Shown here: piece by piece, positions 59,004-64,000 of the stretch | Layout: each line of letters begins with the position of its first letter | How positions within the stretch are numbered: position 1 is the stretch's first letter | NCBI RefSeq assembly: GCF_963678635.1 | Contig: NC_087071.1 | Location: forward strand, 1,292,537-1,356,536 | Reading direction: 5' to 3' | Source of the DNA: Symsagittifera roscoffensis | Taxonomy: Eukaryota > Xenacoelomorpha > Acoela > Convolutidae | Length of the DNA stretch: 64,000 bases | Notes under the pieces: model-generated | Seen by the model: only the letters and a program-made list of their open reading frames with translations | Database searches by the model: none | Told to the model about the DNA's origin: nothing | Translations under genes and position numbers: made by a program

Positions 59004-60158
59004 TTTATTTAAAGCAAAAGTCTTTCTTTTACTTTTACACCCCAAGAGTTATTGCTGTTTAAAGTTCGGTGATGTCAAAAAGTTAAGCCTAATCGAGCGT
59101 GGTGCAAAATTTTTCAATGGGTCAAATTTTGGCCAAAACAACAGAAAACCGAGAAATTTCTCTTGCAGTATCAATTTTGTGTACAATAAGCTGCTGATAG
59201 GCCAAAAATAATGGAGATAACTTTTGGGGTTTTTGAGTTATAGCCTTTTGAATTTCGGTGATGTCAAAAAGTTAAGCCCAATCGAGCCTGGTGAATTGCG
59301 CGAACGGCCATAACTTGCCCAAAAATTTTAAAATTTCCAAATTTTATTATTTGGATCATAATATCATGGTCAAATCTTGGGGGACTAAGAAAATGAACCG
59401 ATTTAGTCGGTCCAACACAAAGTTATAAGCTTTTGAAGTCTCGGTGAAGCCAAAAAAATAAGCCTAATCGAGCGTGGTGCAAAAAATGAAATTTTCAAAA
59501 AAATTTTTTTTTTCGTTCAAAGTTCATTTTTTCATCTCGTTTCGTAATTTTCAGCTCAGGACAATTCCAACGAGCCCAAAACGACGTTTGTAGCTTAAGT
59601 GTACGTGGAGTAATCATCAGTTGAAAAATTGGGGGGACCCGAATTTCGGCCATTTTGGACGAAAATTGGCCTAAAATCTAACTTTTAAGTTAATGCAATA
59701 TTTTTTTGCATTTTTTAAGAGAATTGGGCTGCCCTCCACTGTCGCAGAGTGCATTCAAAGAAAACTTATCAAATAAATTTGAATACTTACCTATTTAATA
59801 AGTTTATCACAACAATTAGGCTAAAAGCAACTGACAGTATCTTGGCTGGTATTCAATCATATGCCACTTACAGTGAATGTGCGGCTATCATGTCATAGAT
59901 GGTCAACCAAGAAACCCTGTACACGCTCCGTAGGTTTTGACCAGCTGATTTGGCCATAAAACACATTGGTTCAAAAAAATTCCAAAAATTGTCAATTTTC
60001 AAAATTTTGTTTGAAATGCATAAATTATAACGTGAGCGTGTAAACTTTTACATGGTATAAGAGCATATTTTTACTCTCGCGCGAGGGCGAGTGTTTTAAA
60101 AGTAATGTACATAGACATATGCTAGTCAGGGTATAAATGAAAGCAAAGTAACTCAAAA

Positions 60159-60277
60159 GCCTACGACCATACCATTTTGAATGCACCGGTTCTCGTCCGA
60201 TCACCGAAGTTAAGCAACATTGGGCCTGGTTAGTACTTGGATGGGAGACCGCCTGGGATCACCAGGTGTTGTAGATT
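60159..60277 (+). rRNA. 5S rRNA, copy 37 (GTAGATT subgroup)
   Basis: CCATTTTG in place of CCATCTTG and the consensus CCGATCACC; GGGATCACC and GTAGATT are kept. Confidence 0.94.
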
Positions 60278-61434
60278 TTTATTTAAAGCAAAAGTCTTTC
60301 TTTTACTTTTACACCCCAAGAGTTATTACTGTTTAAAGTTCGGTGATGTCAAAAAGTTAAGCCTAATCGAGCGTGGTGCAAAATTTTTCAATGGGTCAAA
60401 TTTCGGCCAAAACAACAGAAAACCGAAAAATTTCTTTTGCAGTATCAATTTTGTGTACAATAAGCTGCTGATAGGCCAAAAATAATGGAGATAACTTTTG
60501 GGGTTTTTGAGTTATAGCCTTTTGAAATTCGGTGATGTCAAAAAGTTAAGCCCAATCGAGCCTGGTGAATTGCGCGAACGGCCATAACTGGCCCAAAAAT
60601 TTTAAAATTTCCAAATTTTATTATTTGGATCATAATATCATGGTCAAATTTTGGGAAACTAAGAAAATGAACTGATTTCGTCGGTCCAACACAAAGTTAT
60701 AAGCTTTTGAAGTCTCGGTGATGCCAAAAAGTTAAGCCTAATCGAGCGTGGTGCAAAAAATGAAATTTTCAAAAATTTTGTTTTTTTTTTCTTTCAAAGT
60801 TCATTTTTTCATCTCGTTTCGTAATTTTTAGCTCAGGACAATTCCAACGAGCCCAAAACGACGTTTGTAGCTTAAGTGTACGTGGAGTAATCATCAGTTG
60901 AAAAATTGGGGGGACCCGAATTTCGGCCATTTTGGACGAAAATTGGCCTAAAATCTAACTTTTAAGTTAATGCAATATTTTTTTGCATTTTAAAAGAGAA
61001 TTGGGCTGCCCTCCACTGTCGCAGAGTGCAGTCAAAGAAAACTTATCAAATAAATTTGAATACTTACCTATTTAATAAGTTTATCACAACAATTAGGCTA
61101 AAAGCAACTGACAGTATCTTGGCTGGTATTCAATCATATGCCACTTGCAGTGAATGTGCGGCTATCATGACATAGATGGTCAACCAAGAAACCCTGTACA
61201 CGCTCCGTAGGTTTTGACCAGCTGATTGGCCATAAAACACATTGGGTCAAAAAAATTCCAAACATTGTCAATTTTCAAAATTTTGTTTGAAATGCATAAA
61301 TTATAACGTGAGCGTGTAAACTTTTACATGGTATAAGAGCATATTTTTACTCTCGCGCGAGGGCGAGTGTTTTAAAAGTAATGTACATAGACATATGCTA
61401 GTCAGGGTATAAATGAAAGCGGAGTAACTCAAAA

Positions 61435-61553
61435 GCCTACGACCATACCATTTTGAATGCACCGGTTCTCGTCCGATCAACGAAGTTAAGCAGCATTGGG
61501 CCTGGTTAGTACTTGGATGGGAGACCGCCTGGGATCACCAGGTGTTGTAGATT
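61435..61553 (+). rRNA. 5S rRNA, copy 38 (GTAGATT subgroup)
   Basis: CCATTTTG, CGATCAACG (helix III broken) and AAGCAGCATTGG, with the GTAGATT end. Confidence 0.93.
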
Positions 61554-62711
61554 TTTATTTAAAGCAAAAGTCTTTCTTTTACTTTTACACCCCAAGAGTT
61601 ATTGCTGTTTAAAGTTCGGTGATGTCAAAAAGTTAAGCCTAATCGAGCGTGGTGCAAAATTTTTCAATGGGTCAAATTTTGGCCAAAACAACAGAAAACC
61701 GAAAAATTTCTTTTGCAGTATCAATTTTGTGTACAATAAGCTGCTGATAGGCCAAAAATAATGGAGATAACTTTTGGGGTTTTTGAGTTATAGCCTTTTG
61801 AATTTCGGTGATGTCAAAAAGTTAAGCCCAATCGAGCCTGGTGAATTGCGCGAACGGCCATAACTGGCCCAAAAATTTTAAAATTTCCAAATTTTATTAT
61901 TTGGATCATAATATCATGGTCAAATTTTGGGGGACTAAGAAAATGAACCGATTTCGTCGGTCCAACACAAAGTTATAAGCTTTTGAAGTCTCGGTGATGC
62001 CAAAAAGTTAAGCCTAATCGAGCGTGGTGCAAAAAATGAAAATTTCAAAAATTTTGTTTTTTTTTCGTTCAAACTTCATTTTTTCATCTCGTTTCGTAAA
62101 TTTCAGCTCAGGACAATTCCAACGAGCCCAAAACGACGTTTGTAGCTTAAGTGTACGTGGAGTAATCATCAGTTGAAAAATTGGGGGGACCCGAATTTCG
62201 GCCATTTTGGACGAAAATTGGCCTAAAATCTAACTTTTAAGTTAATGCAATATTTTTTTTGCATTTTTTAAGAGAATTGGGCTGCCCTCCACTGTCGCAG
62301 AGTGCATTCAAAGAAAATTTATCAAATAAATTTGAATACTTACCTATTTACTAAGTTTATCACAACAATTAGGCTAAAAGCAACTGACAGTATCTTGGCT
62401 GGTATTCAATCATATGCCACTTACAGTGAATGTACGGCTATCATGTCATAGATGGTCATCCAAGAAACCCTGTACACGCTCCGTAGGTTTTGACCAGCTG
62501 ATTTGGCCATAAAACACATTGGGTCAAAAAAAATCCAAACATTGTCAATTTTCAAAATTTTGTTTGAAATGCATAAATTATAACGTGAGCGTGTAAACTT
62601 TTACATGGTATAAGAGCATATTTTTACTCTCGCGCGAGGGCGAATGTTTTAAAAGTAATGTACATAGACATATGCTAGTCAGGGTGTAAATGAAAGCGGA
62701 GTAACTCAAAA

Positions 62712-62830
62712 GCCTACGACCATACCATTTTGAATGCACCGGTTCTCGTCCGATCACCGAAGTTAAGCAACATTGGGCCTGGTTAGTACTTGGATGGGAG
62801 ACCGCCTGAGATCACCCGGTGTTGTAGGTT
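62712..62830 (+). rRNA. 5S rRNA, copy 39
   Basis: CCATTTTG, CCTGAGATCACCCGGTG and a GTAGGTT end. The upstream element is TGTAAAT rather than TATAAAT. Confidence 0.93.
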
Positions 62831-63985
62831 TTTATTTAAAGCAAAAGTATTTCTTTTACTTTTACACCCTAAGAGTTATTGCTGTTTAAACTTCGGTGAT
62901 GTCAAAAAGTTAAGCCTAATCGAGCGTGGTGCAAAATTTTTCAATGGGTCAAATTTTGGCCAAAACAACAGAAAACCGAAAAATTTCTTTTGCAGTATCA
63001 ATTTTGTGTACAATAAGCTGCTGATAGGCCAAAAATAATGGAGATAACTTTTGGGGTTTTTGAGTTATAGCCTTTTGAATTTCGGTGATGTCAAAAAGTT
63101 AAGCCCAATCGAGCCTGGTGAATTGCGCGAACGGCCATAACTTGCCCAAAAATTTTAAAATTTCCAAATTTTATTATTTGGACCATAATATCATGGTCGA
63201 ATCTTGGGGGACTAAGAAAATGAACCGATTTCGTCGGTCCAACACAAAGTTATAAGCTTTTGAAGTCTCGGTGATGCCAAAAAGTTAAGCCTAATCGAGC
63301 GTGGTGCAAAAAATGAAATTTTCAAAAATTTTGTTTTTTTTTTCGTTCAAAGTTCATTTTTTCATCTCGTTTCGTAAATTTCAGCTCAGGACAATTCCAA
63401 CGAGCCCAAAACGACGTTTGTAGCTTAAGTGTACGTGGAGTAATCATCAGTTGAAAAATTGGGACCAGAATTTCGGCCATTTTGGACGAAAATTGGCCTA
63501 AAATCTAACTTTTAAGTTAATGCATTATTTTTTTGCATTTTTTAAGAGAATTGGGCTGCCCTCCACTGTCGCAGAGTGCATTCAAAGAAAACTTATCAAA
63601 TAAATTTGAATACTTACCTATTTAATAAGTTTATCACAACAATTAGGCTAAAAGCAACTGACAGTATCTTGGCTGGTATTCAATCATATGCCACTTACAG
63701 TGAATGTGCGGCTATCATGTCATAGATGGTCGTCCAAGAAACCCTGTACACGCTCCGTAGGTTTTGACCAGCTGATTTGGCCATAAAACACATTGGGTCA
63801 AAAAAATTCCAAACATTGTCAATTTTCAAAATTTTGTTTGAAATGCATAAATTATAACGTGAGCGTGTAAACTTTTACATGGTATAAGAGCATATTTTTA
63901 CTCTCGCGCGAGGGCGAATGTTTTAAAAGTAATGTACATAGACATATGCTAGTCAGGGTGTAAATGAAAGCGGAGTAACTCAAAA

Positions 63986-64000
63986 GCCTACGACCATACC
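63986..64000 (+). rRNA. 5S rRNA, copy 40 (cut by window end)
   Basis: The first 15 bases (GCCTACGACCATACC) after CTCAAAA; the gene continues outside the window. TGTAAAT upstream, as for copy 39. Confidence 0.9.

Larger units (their letters stand above)
15605..64000 (+). repeat. 5S rDNA tandem array (left edge to beyond window)
   Basis: Forty 5S genes or gene pieces lie head to tail on the plus strand. The first spacer similarity is at about 15605, where ATATGCTAATCAGGATATAAATG matches the sequence that precedes nearly every later gene. Start-to-start distances fall mainly at about 900-908, 1097-1098 and 1272-1290, with exceptions (1187, 1697, 1820, 2012) explained by deletions or insertions annotated separately. 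The array continues past 64000. Spacers are AT-rich, and no protein gene is supported anywhere in them. Confidence 0.97.

Noticed and set aside
16740-62205. Other repeated spacer frames on both strands (for example those containing ALRCRRVHSKKTYQIDLNTY or GHKTHWAKK)
   Set aside because: Each follows the spacer repeat, breaks in many units through ordinary indels, and has no domain. They are translations of non-coding spacer.
27855-63038. A recurring 82-94 codon plus-strand frame beginning MDGRPPGNT, present in about 20 units
   Set aside because: It starts inside box C of the 5S gene (TTGGATGGGAGACC) and runs into the spacer. Its repetition follows from the tandem array, and it has no codon signal, start context or domain.
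15605-64000. Classical nematode SL1 RNA gene in the 5S spacer
   Set aside because: I looked for the SL1 leader (GGTTTAATTACCC...) on both strands and did not find it.

Overview
This is a 64 kb stretch of AT-rich nuclear DNA from an animal, dominated by tandem repeats. The animal assignment rests on a gene fragment with TTTCAG 3' splice sites that encodes the catalytic end of a chondroitin-type glycosyltransferase, and on a long tandem array of 5S rRNA genes. The 5S sequence carries the ACCGG / CACCGA helix III that I recall from echinoderm, tunicate and other animal 5S RNAs. It does not carry the version I recall from C. elegans, and no nematode SL1 sequence is present. The clade stays open; there is nothing prokaryotic here.

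Layout. 1-745: a foldback (palindromic) repeat that probably starts outside the window. 947-969: assembly gap. 2209-5083: two exons of a chondroitin synthase / GalNAc-transferase family gene, plus strand, with the 5' part not found; its 1.8 kb intron holds a second foldback element (3553-4279) with Tc1-like ends. 5084-5700: GC-richer DNA with a hairpin and a tRNA-like B box. 5849-8426: a 2.6 kb unit with terminal inverted repeats, filled with TTATAATCGATTATAA-type motifs and without a recognisable gene. 9644-10387: twelve copies of a 62 bp minisatellite. 10434-14054: about 103 copies of a 35 bp satellite built of alternating 18 and 17 bp half units. 14055-15604: AT-rich DNA with three decayed copies of an older repeat.

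15605-64000: the left edge and about 48 kb of a head-to-tail 5S rDNA array. I count 40 copies on the plus strand, of which 4 are internally deleted and 1 is cut by the window end. Units come in three main lengths (about 0.90, 1.10 and 1.28 kb). The spacer carries up to three copies, about 187 bp apart, of a 65 bp block whose core (AGTTAAGC then GCCTGGT at fixed distance) resembles the internal promoter region of 5S itself; loss of one or two blocks explains the length classes. Most genes have a TATA-like element near -27 and a T4 terminator. Units are heterogeneous near the edge and nearly identical after 57.6 kb, as expected from concerted evolution weakening at an array end.

The most interesting unexplained signal is in the spacer, on the strand opposite to 5S. 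A consensus 5' splice site (AG|GTAAGT) sits in a small hairpin and is followed by further short hairpins, the arrangement seen in spliced-leader RNAs, which in several eukaryotes are linked to 5S genes. This is a hypothesis only. A 167 bp piece of this same segment has been amplified into a local satellite at 22340-23690.
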